A stretch of DNA of 64,000 nt from Pirellulimonas nuda (GTDB lineage: Bacteria; Planctomycetota; Planctomycetia; Pirellulales; Lacipirellulaceae), in assembly GCF_007750855.1 (NCBI RefSeq), contig NZ_CP036291.1, forward strand, positions 4,278,001 to 4,342,000, given 5' to 3'. Every line of letters begins with the position of its first letter. Within the stretch, counting starts at the first letter, position 1. The notes beneath the pieces were generated by a model, which ran no database searches, was not told the DNA's origin, and saw only the letters and a program-made list of their open reading frames with translations. This document shows, in pieces, positions 26,816 to 35,945 of this stretch. Made by a program: the position numbers and the translations under genes.

Positions 26816-28462
26816 TCAGGGCTCATCTGGCTGCACCCCCAGCACCGCCGGATCGAAACCCTGCCCCAAGGCGGTCAGGTTCCTGACGCGGGCCAAGTTG
26901 GGCATCAGCCCCGAGAGGTCGATCACCGCCTCGAGCCGGCACTGCGCCCCCCCCGCGTCGAAGTAGCCAACGACCTGCGCCCGGTAGACGTCTCCGCCCC
27001 CGGTGGCCAGCGGCATCAACAGCTTCATCTGTTCGAGCGTCAGGATCCCCTCGGTGAGCAGCCAGGTCTCGTACTTACGGTCCGGCCTTTCGGCGAGCAC
27101 TTCAAAGTCGCGGGCGCCGAGGATTTGCTCTACCAGCGACGGGTCCATGCCGGGGAGCCCCTCCAAGAGCTGACGCGGGCACTGGTTCACGTTCAGACGG
27201 CCCGGCACCACCGCCTGGCCGCTGGCGGTCAGGTTGTCCATCAACAGCGGGAGCGACTGCGAGAGCGCCGCGGGATCGTTGGGGAACGGCGTCACCACCA
27301 CCACACGCTGGGTCGATCCCTCCTCCACGACCCGCGTGTTGACCCCCACCAAGTCGAGCAGGCTGCCGATCGTCTCGGACCCGGGCTGCTCGTAGTCGAT
27401 CTGGACCTCGGCGGCCGTCTTGCTCTGGGTCGTTGCGGCTTCTCCTTCTTCCCCCACGGTGTCGCTGACGTCGGTAGGGCCGTCGGACGTCCCCGCTCCC
27501 CCCGCTGCTCCGGCGGCGCCGGCGGCCTCTGCCTCGAGGTCGGTCGTATCGGGCCCCCCCTGGCGGAAGGCGATGATAAAGTTGGCTTGTTCGGCGCCCA
27601 GCAGCGGCTCCAACTGGTCGTATAAGACCTGCAGGTCTTCCATGTTGACGTCGATCTTCGGCGTGCCATCGGCCCGCAGGTTCTTTTCTGCGCTGGCCAG
27701 CGTGAGGTAGGCGTTCCAGCCCAGGCTCATGGAGCCGTCGGAGTTGTCGACCCCCAGCGGCGCCGGCAGCGCCCCTTCGGCGCCGTCGATCACGAAGTTC
27801 CGGTTGCGGTCCCAGCCGTACAGCAGCTCGGGGGTGACATCGCGCACCAGCAGCAGTTGATCCACCGACTCGAGCGGGCCGTTGGGGGGGGCGTAGGACG
27901 GCGTGAGGGCCGAGTAGTACGACGCCTCGGCGCCGAAGTCGCGCGGCTCGTCGTCTTCATCGATGAAGTCGAGGATCGCGTCGGCGATCGACTCGGTCAT
28001 CCCCGGCAGCGCCATCAACAGCACGCGGCTCTGCCCCTCCATCTGCTTGTCGGCCAGCAACACCGTGTTCAGGTTGAGCCGGGCCGACTCGTTCTCCAGC
28101 CCAAACCGCAGCCCGTTCCACAAGCCGTTCTCGAGGGCCGGCGCCACGATCGCAAACCGGCCGCGCAGCTCGGCCGCGTCGCTGTCGAGCACCAGCATCC
28201 CCTGGAACATCGCCGGGTTGTTGTAGAGCCCCCCCGCTTGCTGCTGTAGATCGAGGGTCTTGGCGGCCTGCACCTGGGCGAAATCGATCCCCGACTCGGC
28301 CAGCAGCCGGGCCTGCGTTCCGCGGGTGTAGGCGTCCGACGCCCGACGCTGGGTGAAGCTCCAGTCGAAGAACGCCATGCCCGTCAGGGTCAGCAGCGAC
28401 ACCACGACTAGCACCACCAGCAGGATGCTGCCCGAACGCCGGCGTTGTCGAAGGTGGGTCAT
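26816..28462 (-). CDS. gspK: Minor pseudopilin GspK
   Basis: Tip pseudopilin of the type II system. Class-III-like leader RRRSGSILLVVLVVVSLLTLT: the hydrophobic helix follows a basic start, and the expected Glu at +5 is absent, as in other GspK proteins. Then LAESGIDFAQVQ, the alpha domain with GMTESIADAILDFIDEDDEP (helix-hairpin-helix-like, typical of GspK), and LEGLPGMDPSLVEQILGARD. A Gly/Ala-rich insertion near residues 300-330 may be a loop. 548 residues, longer than the usual 300-350. The ATG overlaps the gspJ-like stop by 4 bases. Confidence 0.88.
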   Translation of the reverse strand: MTHLRQRRRSGSILLVVLVVVSLLTLTGMAFFDWSFTQRRASDAYTRGTQARLLAESGIDFAQVQAAKTLDLQQQAGGLYNNPAMFQGMLVLDSDAAELRGRFAIVAPALENGLWNGLRFGLENESARLNLNTVLLADKQMEGQSRVLLMALPGMTESIADAILDFIDEDDEPRDFGAEASYYSALTPSYAPPNGPLESVDQLLLVRDVTPELLYGWDRNRNFVIDGAEGALPAPLGVDNSDGSMSLGWNAYLTLASAEKNLRADGTPKIDVNMEDLQVLYDQLEPLLGAEQANFIIAFRQGGPDTTDLEAEAAGAAGAAGGAGTSDGPTDVSDTVGEEGEAATTQSKTAAEVQIDYEQPGSETIGSLLDLVGVNTRVVEEGSTQRVVVVTPFPNDPAALSQSLPLLMDNLTASGQAVVPGRLNVNQCPRQLLEGLPGMDPSLVEQILGARDFEVLAERPDRKYETWLLTEGILTLEQMKLLMPLATGGGDVYRAQVVGYFDAGGAQCRLEAVIDLSGLMPNLARVRNLTALGQGFDPAVLGVQPDEP

Positions 28463-29385
28463 ACGCCGCTCCCCGTGGCGCCGCTTGTCGTGGCAGCGGG
28501 GTCTACTGCTTCCTCTACGGGGGCCACAAAGCCCGCCGGCAGGGCGATGACCATGCGGTAGTTGCGGATGTCTGCCGCGGCGGCCGGGTCACCCGCCTGC
28601 GCCGCGTGCAGTCCGTCGGTACGCACCGCGAGGTTCAATTCAATCGCTACCGGAAGCGGCGCCTGGCCTTCGGTGGTTCCCCACTGCGTGTAGGTCGTTG
28701 TGCCGTCTGTGTACGCGATCGACATGCCCACCACCTCCGGCGCCACGCTCCAGGTCGTTCCGTAGGCGAAGGCGTCCCCCCCCAACTGCTGCTGGTAGAG
28801 GTAGACATCGCGGTTCACCTCCTGCCGCACGAGCCCCCGCAGCGGCTGCCCGTCACCGCCCATCTGCGATCCGTCTGCCAGGGCGTACCGCACCAGGGTC
28901 AGCCCCGCCATCGGCGGAGGCGCCTGCTGGGCCATCGGCGAGAGGGTCTGCGGAGTAATCGGCGACGGTCGCTCGCGTTCTAGGTAGGCCATCACGCTCA
29001 CCGCGTCGCCCATCATGCCGAAGCCGGGGCGGACAACCGCCTCGGCTTCTAAAGGGTCGGTGGTCGCCGCGGGGTCGGCCTGATCGATGGAGTCGACGTC
29101 GAACGCGGCCGAGGCTTCGGCCAGCTCGGAGGCCTCGGCGGTGTCTTGGATGCTGCCGATCGCGGCTTGGCGGAAGTCGTCTGCAACAATGCGGAAGACC
29201 CCCCGCACCAGGGTGGCCTGCTCTACCGTGCTGCGCGAGGCGTCAACGCGGATCAGGTGCAGGTCGATGGCCATCGTCAGCAGCCCCAGCAGGATCACAG
29301 ACAACCCCACCGCGAGCACGACCTCGATCAGCGTGAAGCCCGAGCGTACGACGCCGGCCTGATGTTTCGACGTGAAGCGCATCAT
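28459..29385 (-). CDS. gspJ: Minor pseudopilin GspJ-like
   Basis: Pseudopilin with the type IV prepilin signature RSGFTLIEVVLAVGLSVILL: cleavage by prepilin peptidase after Gly and Glu at +5. The N-terminal helix is followed by a variable beta-rich domain (VRGVFRIVADDFRQAAIG, AVSVMAYLERERP, TWSVAPEVVGMSIAYTDG, IELNLAVRTDG). Position after gspI and before gspK supports GspJ. 308 residues, longer than the usual 200 or so. Overlaps both neighbours by 4 bases (ATGA), so translation is coupled. Confidence 0.85.
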   Translation of the reverse strand: MMRFTSKHQAGVVRSGFTLIEVVLAVGLSVILLGLLTMAIDLHLIRVDASRSTVEQATLVRGVFRIVADDFRQAAIGSIQDTAEASELAEASAAFDVDSIDQADPAATTDPLEAEAVVRPGFGMMGDAVSVMAYLERERPSPITPQTLSPMAQQAPPPMAGLTLVRYALADGSQMGGDGQPLRGLVRQEVNRDVYLYQQQLGGDAFAYGTTWSVAPEVVGMSIAYTDGTTTYTQWGTTEGQAPLPVAIELNLAVRTDGLHAAQAGDPAAAADIRNYRMVIALPAGFVAPVEEAVDPAATTSGATGSGV

Positions 29386-30017
29386 CGCCCGCCTCCCCCA
29401 CCGCCGCCTGCACCGCCGCCACCACCGCCTCCTCCTCCGCCACCGCCACCGCCGCCGCCCCCTCCTCCGGTGGCCGCGCCGCCTGCCCCAGAGGCAGAGC
29501 CCGCCCCGGAGGCGGTCCCCGCCGAGCCGGCGGTCGAGCTGCTGCTGGCGGCTTCTTCGGCGGCCGTGGCTGCGGCCTCGGCCGCGGCCGCCGCGGTTGC
29601 GAGGCTCTCAAGGTACGCCGGGCTCTGCACCCAACGAGAGATTGCGAACGTCAAGGGCGCCGTCGCGTCTGGAGTCGATTCTTCGACGCCGACCCGAACC
29701 AGCAGCAGCTCCGGCTGGGCGGTCGCCTCGACCACGACCGAGTAACGCCAGTCCACGGCCCCCTCGGGCTCTGTCCAGTCGTTCGGCCCGCTGCTGGCGA
29801 GCGGAAGGGTCCCGGCGATCAATTGCGCAAGCACGCTCTCGGCGACGATCGACGCCTCGCTCTCCCCCGCGCCGCGGCGAGAGTTGACCAGCGAGAGCCG
29901 GGAAACCTCGCCCAGCACGGCGAGTGCTGCCCCCAGGATGCCGAGCGCCAGCACCACTTCAAGCAGCGTGAAGGCCCGCGCTGCTGCACGCTCGATGGGC
30001 TTAGCGGCGGTCATCAC
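29382..30017 (-). CDS. gspI: Minor pseudopilin GspI-like with poly-glycine tail
   Basis: Prepilin signature ARAFTLLEVVLALGILGAAL (cleavage after Ala instead of Gly, Glu at +5). The soluble domain is short (SRLSLVNSRRGAGESEA, WRYSVVVEATAQPELLLVRV). The C-terminus is extraordinary: an Ala-rich helix and Ser/Thr/Gly linker, then 19 glycines, Ala, 7 glycines and Arg. These are coded by all four GGN codons, so this is not a mononucleotide slip. The last base triplet overlaps the gspJ start. 211 residues; without the tail the length is normal for GspI. The start ATG overlaps the gspH 3' end by 17 bases. Confidence 0.85.
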   Translation of the reverse strand: MMTAAKPIERAAARAFTLLEVVLALGILGAALAVLGEVSRLSLVNSRRGAGESEASIVAESVLAQLIAGTLPLASSGPNDWTEPEGAVDWRYSVVVEATAQPELLLVRVGVEESTPDATAPLTFAISRWVQSPAYLESLATAAAAAEAAATAAEEAASSSSTAGSAGTASGAGSASGAGGAATGGGGGGGGGGGGGGGGGGGAGGGGGGGR

Positions 30018-30555
30018 CTTCCTCCCATAGACGGATCTCGGTCGAGCCGGTCAGCCCCCGCAGCGAGACGATCAGCCTGGCGCCCTCGGGGGCGGCCAGC
30101 ACGACTTCTGCATCGGAGCTCGTGCCGTCCGGCTGAAAGACGAGCGGTACCGAGGCGTCGCCGTCCCCCTCGCCGATCGCGGTCTGCCCGTTCTGATCGG
30201 TCACGACCAGCCGCTGGAAGACCGCCGATTCAACCCCCTGACTACTCCCCACGGCGGGGTCGGCCGTGGGGTCCGCCACGACGCTACCGGTGGCGATGCT
30301 AAACGTCCCCGTCCCCAGCTCGCAGCGGAACTCGCGCGGCGTGCCGGTAGACATGGCGTCGAGCCGCGCCTGCGACCATACCGTGCAGAGCTTCTGGGCG
30401 GCCTGGCGGAGCTGACCGCGCCCGAAGGCGCCGCTCATCGCGGGCGCCGCGAGCGCGGCCACCACCACCATGAGCGCCAGCACCAACAAAACTTCCACTA
30501 GCGTGAAGCCGTGCGGCGTCTGGCGGCGATAGCGACGGGGCTGCAACAATCTCAC
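30001..30555 (-). CDS. gspH: Minor pseudopilin GspH-like
   Basis: Prepilin signature TPHGFTLVEVLLVLALMVVV, then LRQAAQKLCTVWSQARLDAM, as in GspH/FimT pseudopilins, and a beta domain (TPREFRCELGTGTFSIATG, DASVPLVFQPDGTSSDAEVV, GARLIVSLRGLTG). A GTG at 30555 overlaps the gspG stop (GTGA) and gives the right short basic leader; longer upstream reading would run antiparallel to nothing conserved. 184 residues. Confidence 0.87.
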   Translation of the reverse strand: MRLLQPRRYRRQTPHGFTLVEVLLVLALMVVVAALAAPAMSGAFGRGQLRQAAQKLCTVWSQARLDAMSTGTPREFRCELGTGTFSIATGSVVADPTADPAVGSSQGVESAVFQRLVVTDQNGQTAIGEGDGDASVPLVFQPDGTSSDAEVVLAAPEGARLIVSLRGLTGSTEIRLWEEGDDRR

Positions 30556-30989
30556 TTCTCCCAGTTGCCGATGTCGTCGTCGCTGCCGTCCTGGCCGTCG
30601 GGCCCGGCGCTCCACACATCGTACTTGTCGGAGTTCTTCTTCCCTTCCTTGGAGTACTTGAACTCGTTGTCCCACGGGTCAACCGGGACCTTGCTCTTGT
30701 CCAAGTAGGGGCCCGCCCAGCGCTCGGCCATCGTGCTGTCGCTCGGCTTCTGAATGAGCTCCTCGAGGGTCCCCGGGTACTGCTTGGTGTCGAACTTGTA
30801 CATGTCGATGCTGGTGGCGAACTGCGACACCTGCGCCTTGGCGGCGTTGATGTTGGCCTTGTCTTGGACGCCCAAGAACTGCGAAGCGGCGATCGAGCCG
30901 AGCACCACCAGGATCACGAGCACCAGCAGCACTTCGATGAGCGTGAAGCCGCGATCGGAGGCGTGGTTGTTGTAGCGACGGTTCTTCAT
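30552..30989 (-). CDS. gspG: Major pseudopilin GspG
   Basis: Main subunit of the periplasmic pseudopilus. Leader SDRGFTLIEVLLVLVILVVL with Gly(-1), Phe(+1), Glu(+5). Then AKAQVSQFATSIDMYKFDTK, the family's YPGTLEELIQKP, WAGPYLDKSKVPVDPWDNEF and a C-terminal calcium-binding-type loop rich in Asp (SAGPDGQDGSDDDIGNW). 145 residues, exactly family-like. Good ribosome-binding site GAGGTAATCC before the ATG. It follows gspF by a 148-base spacer, where an extra promoter for this highly expressed gene could lie; none is clear. Confidence 0.97.
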   Translation of the reverse strand: MKNRRYNNHASDRGFTLIEVLLVLVILVVLGSIAASQFLGVQDKANINAAKAQVSQFATSIDMYKFDTKQYPGTLEELIQKPSDSTMAERWAGPYLDKSKVPVDPWDNEFKYSKEGKKNSDKYDVWSAGPDGQDGSDDDIGNWEK

Positions 30990-31137
30990 TGGATTACCTC
31001 GTTCGGGTTGGAATGGTTCGGATGATCGTTACTTAAGCGAACAACGAGCATCGCGTGGGGTTTGCGGGATTGTGTAGCGTCCGGTTGCCCGCGGCTTTTC
31101 CTACGATCGGTCTTCTAACGTCTTGCCACTGTGTTGG

Positions 31138-32343
31138 TCAGAGCGTCGTGCTCGCCTTGATGATGGGCAGCAGCAACGCGATCACCACCACCAGCACGGC
31201 GCTGGCCAGCACCAGCAGCAACAGCGGCTCGAGCAGACGGACGAAGAGTTCGATCTTTCGCCAGGTAGACTTCTCAAGGTTGTCGGAGATCTGGTTCAAC
31301 ACGATCTCGAGGCTGTTGGCCTGCTCGGCAACGGCGATCATCTCGCAGACGTCGCGCGGGAAGTGACCGCTGGCCGCCAGCGGGCCCGCGAGCGGCTCGC
31401 CGGAGGTGATGTGGTCCGAGGCGTCGCGCACGGTCTGTTCTAGCACGCGGTTGCCCGTGCTGTCCGCGGCGATCTCCAGCGAGCGCACGATCGGCACGCC
31501 CCCTTTGAGCAGCGTCCCCAGCACCCGGCAAAACCGCGCCACCGCCAGGTTGAGGTAGATGGGCCCGACCGTCGGGACCTTCAGTTTAACGCGGTCCAGC
31601 ACGTTGCGGCCGCGCTCGGACGCCGACCAGCGGCTGAACCCGTACACCACGCCCACGATGCCGGCGATCGCCAGCCACCAGTAGCTCTGCAGGAACGCGC
31701 TGAGCAGCAGCAGCCACTCGGTGACCATCGGCAGCTCGCCGCGTTCCTTGAGGCGGGCGAACAGCCCCTCGACCATCGGCACCGCGAAGATGATCAGGCC
31801 GTTCACCACGATGGCGCCGATCACCGCGATCACCACCGGGTAGGCGAGCGCCCCCACCACCCGGCTCCGCAGCTCTTCCTGCTGATCGGTGAAGGCCGCG
31901 ACGCGTTCGAGAGAGTCTTCTAGGAACCCACCCTCGCTGCCGGCCCGCACCACGCTGACCGCGAGCTCGCCAAACGCCTTGGGGTGGCGGGCCATCGCGT
32001 CGGACAGCGTGGCGCCGTCTTCGACCCGGTTCTTGATGTCTTCCAGCACGAACGCTAGCTGCGGGTTCGACGCCTGCTCGCGGATCACTTGCAGCGAGCG
32101 CAGCATCGGCACGCCGCTACGCAGCAGCGACGCAAGCTGGCTGTAGACCGGGGTGATGTACTTTGACCGCACCCGCGGCGAGCCTTCGGCCGCCGTGGGC
32201 TGCTTGCCGATCGTACCGACCGACAGCGGGAACAGGTCTCTGCCGCTGAGCGTGGCGAGCGCTTCGCGCTGCGATGCGGCCTGCAGCGTCCCTTCGAGGC
32301 GCTGTCCGTCGAGGGTGCGGGCTGTGTAAGCGAAATCGGGCAA
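31138..32343 (-). CDS. gspF: Inner-membrane platform protein GspF
   Basis: Polytopic assembly platform that works with the GspE ATPase. 401 residues with two GspF domains: LASLLRSGVPMLRSLQVI and VARFCRVLGTLLKGGVPIVR, each preceding a hydrophobic pair (VVIAVIGAIVVNGLIIFAVP; ending in LVLASAVLVVVIALLLP). The N-terminus PDFAYTARTLDGQRLEG matches the family, which fixes the start at TTG 32343 although no ribosome-binding site is visible. The 138-base spacer to gspE contains a periodic repeat. Confidence 0.95.
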   Translation of the reverse strand: MPDFAYTARTLDGQRLEGTLQAASQREALATLSGRDLFPLSVGTIGKQPTAAEGSPRVRSKYITPVYSQLASLLRSGVPMLRSLQVIREQASNPQLAFVLEDIKNRVEDGATLSDAMARHPKAFGELAVSVVRAGSEGGFLEDSLERVAAFTDQQEELRSRVVGALAYPVVIAVIGAIVVNGLIIFAVPMVEGLFARLKERGELPMVTEWLLLLSAFLQSYWWLAIAGIVGVVYGFSRWSASERGRNVLDRVKLKVPTVGPIYLNLAVARFCRVLGTLLKGGVPIVRSLEIAADSTGNRVLEQTVRDASDHITSGEPLAGPLAASGHFPRDVCEMIAVAEQANSLEIVLNQISDNLEKSTWRKIELFVRLLEPLLLLVLASAVLVVVIALLLPIIKASTTL

Positions 32344-32350
32344 GGGAGAG

Positions 32351-32379
32351 GCGTTAGGTTTTGGGCGTTAGGTGTTAGT
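32351..32379. repeat. Short periodic intergenic repeat, GCGTTAGG phrase
   Basis: GCGTTAGGTTTTGGGCGTTAGG then TGTTAGTAG: three TTAG words, 14 and 7 bases apart, right before the gspF start on the other strand. No gene or hairpin. Similar in style to the repeats at 1238 and 20496. Confidence 0.5.
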
Positions 32380-32481
32380 AGTGGGCCGGCTCGGCGCCGC
32401 GCCAGCGGGCGCAGTTCCGGCGTGGGGCGGGCGCCCTGGCGGCTGCCGGGATTGTGGCTGACCCAATCCCGGCGGGCGGAT

Positions 32482-34170
32482 CTAGATCCGGTCTCCCTTG
32501 GTCACGCGCAGCACCTCGTCGACGCTGGTGGTGCCGTCCAGCACCTTGGCCCAGGCGTCTTGGCGCAGCGTCCGCATGCCGTCGGCAAGGGCAGCCTTGC
32601 GGATGTCCCAACTGCTGGCGCGGTCGTGGGCGAGCTGGCGGACCGAGTCGGTGGTGGTGCACAGCTCGTAGATGCCCTGCCGACCGTCGTAGCCCAACTC
32701 GCGGCACGCGCGGCAGCCGGCGTGGCGGAAGATGGGCTGGCCGCCGGCTTTGTACTCTTCCCAAGGGAAGTCGCTGGGCACCTCTTCCGTGGTTGGTTCG
32801 TAGGCCTCTTTGCACTTCGGGCAGAGCCGCCGCACCAGCCGCTGGGCCATCACCGCCTCGATGGTGCTGGCCACCAGGAACGGCTCGACCCCCATGTCGA
32901 TCAGCCGGGTGTAGGCGCTGGGGGCGTCGTTGGTGTGCAGCGTGCTGAAGACCAAGTGGCCCGTCAGGGAGGCCTGGATGGCGTTCTCGGCGGTCTCGAA
33001 GTCGCGGATTTCGCCCACCAGCACCACGTCGGGGTCGTGCCGCAAGATCGACCGCAACGACGCGGCGAACGTCAGCCCGATCTTTGGGTGGACCTGGATC
33101 TGGTTGATCCCCTCGAGCTGATACTCCACCGGGTCTTCGGTGGTGATGATCTTGGTGGCCTCGTCGCGGATCTCCGTAAGCGCGCTGTAGAGCGTGGTCG
33201 TCTTACCAGAACCGGTGGGTCCAGTGACCAGCACGATGCCGTGCGGCTGGCGGATGAGCTGGCTGACTCGGCTGTAGAGCTCCGGCGCCATGCCGAGCTT
33301 CAGCAGCGAGAAGCTCATGCGTCCCTTGTCCAACAGACGCATGACGATCCCTTCGCCGTGCACCATCGGGATGACCGAGACGCGGACGTCTACCTCGCGG
33401 CCGTGCACCCGCAGCTTGATCCGTCCGTCCTGCGGCAGCCGTTTCTCGGCGATGTTCAGCCGGGCCATGATCTTCAGACGGCTGATGATCGCCGCCTGGA
33501 ACTGGTTGATCTCTGGCGGAACCGGCTGGGCCTGCAGGATGCCGTCGATCCGGTAGCGGATCTTGATGCCCGCGGCCTGCGACTCGATGTGCACGTCGGA
33601 GGCGCGGTTCTCGACCGCCTCGAGCATGATCTCGTTGACCAGCCGGATGACGGACGCCTCTTGGGCGTCGCCGGCAAGCTCCGAGTCTTCGTCGATCTCT
33701 TCAAGCAGTTGGACGTCGTCGTGCCGCTGTGCTAGCAGGCCCTCGATCGTCTCGCTGCCAACGCCCAGGTGCGTCTTGATCCGTTCGGCGATCTGGCTGC
33801 GGAGCGCCAGCACCGGCTCGACGTGCAGGCCGGTCAGCGAGCTGAGCTCGTCCAACGGGTAGAGCTCGAAGGGGTCGCTGGTGGCGACGGTGATCGACCC
33901 GTTGTGCCGCGAAACCGGGAACAAGATGTGCCGGTGCATCAGCCGCTGGGGGAACTGCCCCAGCAACGAGAGGTCGACGTCGGCCTTGCTGAGGTCGATC
34001 ACGTCGACGCCGCACTCTTTGCCGAGCGCAGCGAGCACTTGGTCTTCGGAGGCCATGCCGCTAGCCACCGCGGCGTGGTCGGCCCGCTGGCCCGTGGAGC
34101 TCGCGCCTAGCTGCTCTAGCTGCTGCGACGTTAGCACGCCGTGTTTTACAAGGATATCGCCTGGTTGCAT
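32482..34170 (-). CDS. gspE: Type II secretion ATPase GspE
   Basis: Hexameric ATPase that drives pseudopilus growth. N-terminal domain ([31 protein letters not shown]) binds the platform. The core has Walker [19 protein letters not shown], Asp box [20 protein letters not shown], Walker [15 protein letters not shown] and His box [16 protein letters not shown] zinc-binding tetracysteine module follows: [10 protein letters not shown] and [19 protein letters not shown]. 562 residues, normal. ATG at 34170 with AGGCAGG upstream; first gene of the operon behind the promoter at 34214-34242. Confidence 0.97.
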   Translation of the reverse strand: MQPGDILVKHGVLTSQQLEQLGASSTGQRADHAAVASGMASEDQVLAALGKECGVDVIDLSKADVDLSLLGQFPQRLMHRHILFPVSRHNGSITVATSDPFELYPLDELSSLTGLHVEPVLALRSQIAERIKTHLGVGSETIEGLLAQRHDDVQLLEEIDEDSELAGDAQEASVIRLVNEIMLEAVENRASDVHIESQAAGIKIRYRIDGILQAQPVPPEINQFQAAIISRLKIMARLNIAEKRLPQDGRIKLRVHGREVDVRVSVIPMVHGEGIVMRLLDKGRMSFSLLKLGMAPELYSRVSQLIRQPHGIVLVTGPTGSGKTTTLYSALTEIRDEATKIITTEDPVEYQLEGINQIQVHPKIGLTFAASLRSILRHDPDVVLVGEIRDFETAENAIQASLTGHLVFSTLHTNDAPSAYTRLIDMGVEPFLVASTIEAVMAQRLVRRLCPKCKEAYEPTTEEVPSDFPWEEYKAGGQPIFRHAGCRACRELGYDGRQGIYELCTTTDSVRQLAHDRASSWDIRKAALADGMRTLRQDAWAKVLDGTTSVDEVLRVTKGDRI

Positions 34171-34213
34171 CGCATCCTGCCTCTGTGTTGCCGTCCGCAG
34201 TGGACGGACTCCG

Positions 34214-34242
34214 ATTATCAGCCCAGTACTCTCTTATGGCAA
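34214..34242 (-). promoter_or_regulatory. Sigma-70-type promoter of the type II secretion operon
   Basis: Minus strand: TTGCCA, exactly 17 bases, GATAAT; both hexamers match 5 of 6. It lies 44 bases before the gspE ATG. An inverted repeat (GTCCGTCCACTGCGGAC) follows in the leader at 34195-34211. The rest of the 199-base spacer to 34369 has no feature I can support. Confidence 0.75.
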
Positions 34243-34369
34243 ATAGGACGAAACGACCGCCCGGCCAGGGCGCGACGAGCGAACAAGGACCGGCAAGACG
34301 CCTAAGTGCCTATTCTAATTCGCCTTATGGCTCGTCGCACCCCTAGCGGGCGGCTTCGGGCGTACGCCC

Positions 34370-35113
34370 TTACAGCTCGTCCGGGCCGTCGCTGGGGGGC
34401 CCGCCTCGGCCGCCGCGACCCTGCTGACCGCCACGGCCACCCTGGAAGGCGGCACGGGGATCGACCTCAAACTCTTGGCCCATCATCTTCTTGAGCTTCT
34501 CGCGTTGGGCCGGGGTCAGCACGCTGAGCAGCTCTTCCTCGGCCGCCTTGCGGAGGTCCGCCATTTTCTTTTGCAGGTCGGCCCGCACCTTCTCGGCCTT
34601 GGCCTTGAGCTGTTCCTTCTGTTCCTCGGTCAGCCCCAGCTCGTCGGCTAGACTGCCGCTGAGGACCCCCTCGGCGCCCTGGTTCTTCACCTGCTGCTGC
34701 AGGTTGATCTGCTTGATCCGCTCGAACTGGGTGGGGGTCAGCACGTTCTTCACCCGCCCTTCGATGTCGTCTCGGATCTGCTCCATCTCGCCCCGGACAT
34801 CTTCCATCCGCGATTGCCGCTCTTCGGGGGACATGTCGCGCATACCGGAGAAGATGTCTCGCATCCGCGATCCGATCTCGTCCCGCATGTCTTCGGCCAT
34901 CGTCCGAAGATCGTCCTTCTGCTGTTCGGACAGGCCGATCTCATCTTGGACCTTTTCATCCCGGAGCAGCGTTGAGCTGCCGAACATGTCGCCAAAGCCG
35001 CCGGCTCCGCCCGCGCCGCCAGGACCTCCGCCGCCAAACCGGCCGCCGCCGGGCTGGGCCAAGACAGAACCGGCACACAACATCGCTAGGGACAGGGTTA
35101 GTACGGTACGCAC
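34370..35113 (-). CDS. Periplasmic Spy/CpxP-like protein with LTxxQ-type repeats
   Basis: An exported, almost wholly helical, charged protein of 247 residues, probably a periplasmic chaperone or sensor. Signal peptide TVLTLSLAMLCAGSVLA, then a Gly-rich stretch (FGGGGPGGAGGAGG). The body has two copies of an LTxxQ-like pattern: GLSEQQKDDLRTMAED with NVLTPTQFERIKQINLQQQ, and GLTEEQKEQLKAKAEK with SVLTPAQREKLKKMMGQE. The tail is Gly/Arg-rich. The start is GTG at 35113. Located just beyond the secretion operon but with its own upstream region, so a functional link is only possible. Confidence 0.82.
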   Translation of the reverse strand: MRTVLTLSLAMLCAGSVLAQPGGGRFGGGGPGGAGGAGGFGDMFGSSTLLRDEKVQDEIGLSEQQKDDLRTMAEDMRDEIGSRMRDIFSGMRDMSPEERQSRMEDVRGEMEQIRDDIEGRVKNVLTPTQFERIKQINLQQQVKNQGAEGVLSGSLADELGLTEEQKEQLKAKAEKVRADLQKKMADLRKAAEEELLSVLTPAQREKLKKMMGQEFEVDPRAAFQGGRGGQQGRGGRGGPPSDGPDEL

Positions 35114-35344
35114 GGCCGGGTCTCCGAGAGGGGTGAACCAGCGGCTCGAATCGCCGCTGACGAGGGGGATTACCTTCCATTGCTGAGGCTTTCGCCTAGG
35201 GGATTAAACCCTGCCGCCCGGCCGAGGTTACGGTCGGTTCCCGAATCCGCCCGGATCGGGCCGGCAGCCGCTATTGCAGGAGCATTCCGGGGGGAATACC
35301 GTGTTCCACAGCCCGCCCCCCTCCCCTATCCCCTCCGCCCCGCG

Positions 35345-35815
35345 ATGAATCCAGAAGCCCTCATGCAGTTGGCGATCGACAAGTGCCGCGAGGGGCTCGC
35401 CGCGGGGCAGAGCCCGTTCGGCTGCGCCATCGCCATCGGGGACCGCGTGGTGGCGGCAAACCACAACACCGTCGCCCTGACCACCGACATCACGGCCCAC
35501 GCCGAGGTGAACGCCCTCCGCGCCGCCTGCCTGGAGGTGGGAGAGTTGCACCTCAAGGGGGCCGTGGTGGCCACCACCTGCGAACCCTGCCCGATGTGCA
35601 TGGCGGCGCTGCATTGGGCCCAGGTCGACCACGTCTACTACGGCGCCTCGATCGACGACGCCGCGGTTGCGGGCTTCAACGAGCTGCACCTGCCGGCGGT
35701 CGAGCTGCTGCGGCTGGGGGGGAGCAGCGTCAAACTGACGGGCGACCTGCTGACCGAGGGCTGCCGCGAGTTGTTCACCGAGTGGCTGAATATGCCGCAT
35801 AGGCGGGTCTACTAA
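35345..35815 (+). CDS. guaD: Guanine deaminase-like nucleobase deaminase
   Basis: Zinc-dependent deaminase of the cytidine deaminase superfamily, likely converting guanine to xanthine. Zinc/catalytic motifs: THAEV (here TAHAEVNALRAA) and CEPCPMCMAALHWAQ. QSPFGCAIAIGDRVVA is the typical N-terminal part. The length of 156 residues, DDAAVAGFNELHL after the second motif, and the aromatic C-terminal tyrosine (PHRRVY) resemble Bacillus GuaD more than the tRNA deaminase TadA. ATG at 35345 starts the conserved part; the upstream frame is Pro-rich. It is followed on the same strand, 130 bases on, by AMP nucleosidase, giving a purine salvage pair. Confidence 0.85.
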   Translation: MNPEALMQLAIDKCREGLAAGQSPFGCAIAIGDRVVAANHNTVALTTDITAHAEVNALRAACLEVGELHLKGAVVATTCEPCPMCMAALHWAQVDHVYYGASIDDAAVAGFNELHLPAVELLRLGGSSVKLTGDLLTEGCRELFTEWLNMPHRRVY

Positions 35816-35945
35816 ACAAGGATCCGACGCCCGGAATCCCCCGGAAGCATCGATGCTCTAATTGCGAGTTGCTGTAACCTATAGGAGCGTCAGGCTTCTC
35901 GGTTTCGTGCGTGTTTCTGGACTTTGACTACGGATTTCTCAACAA

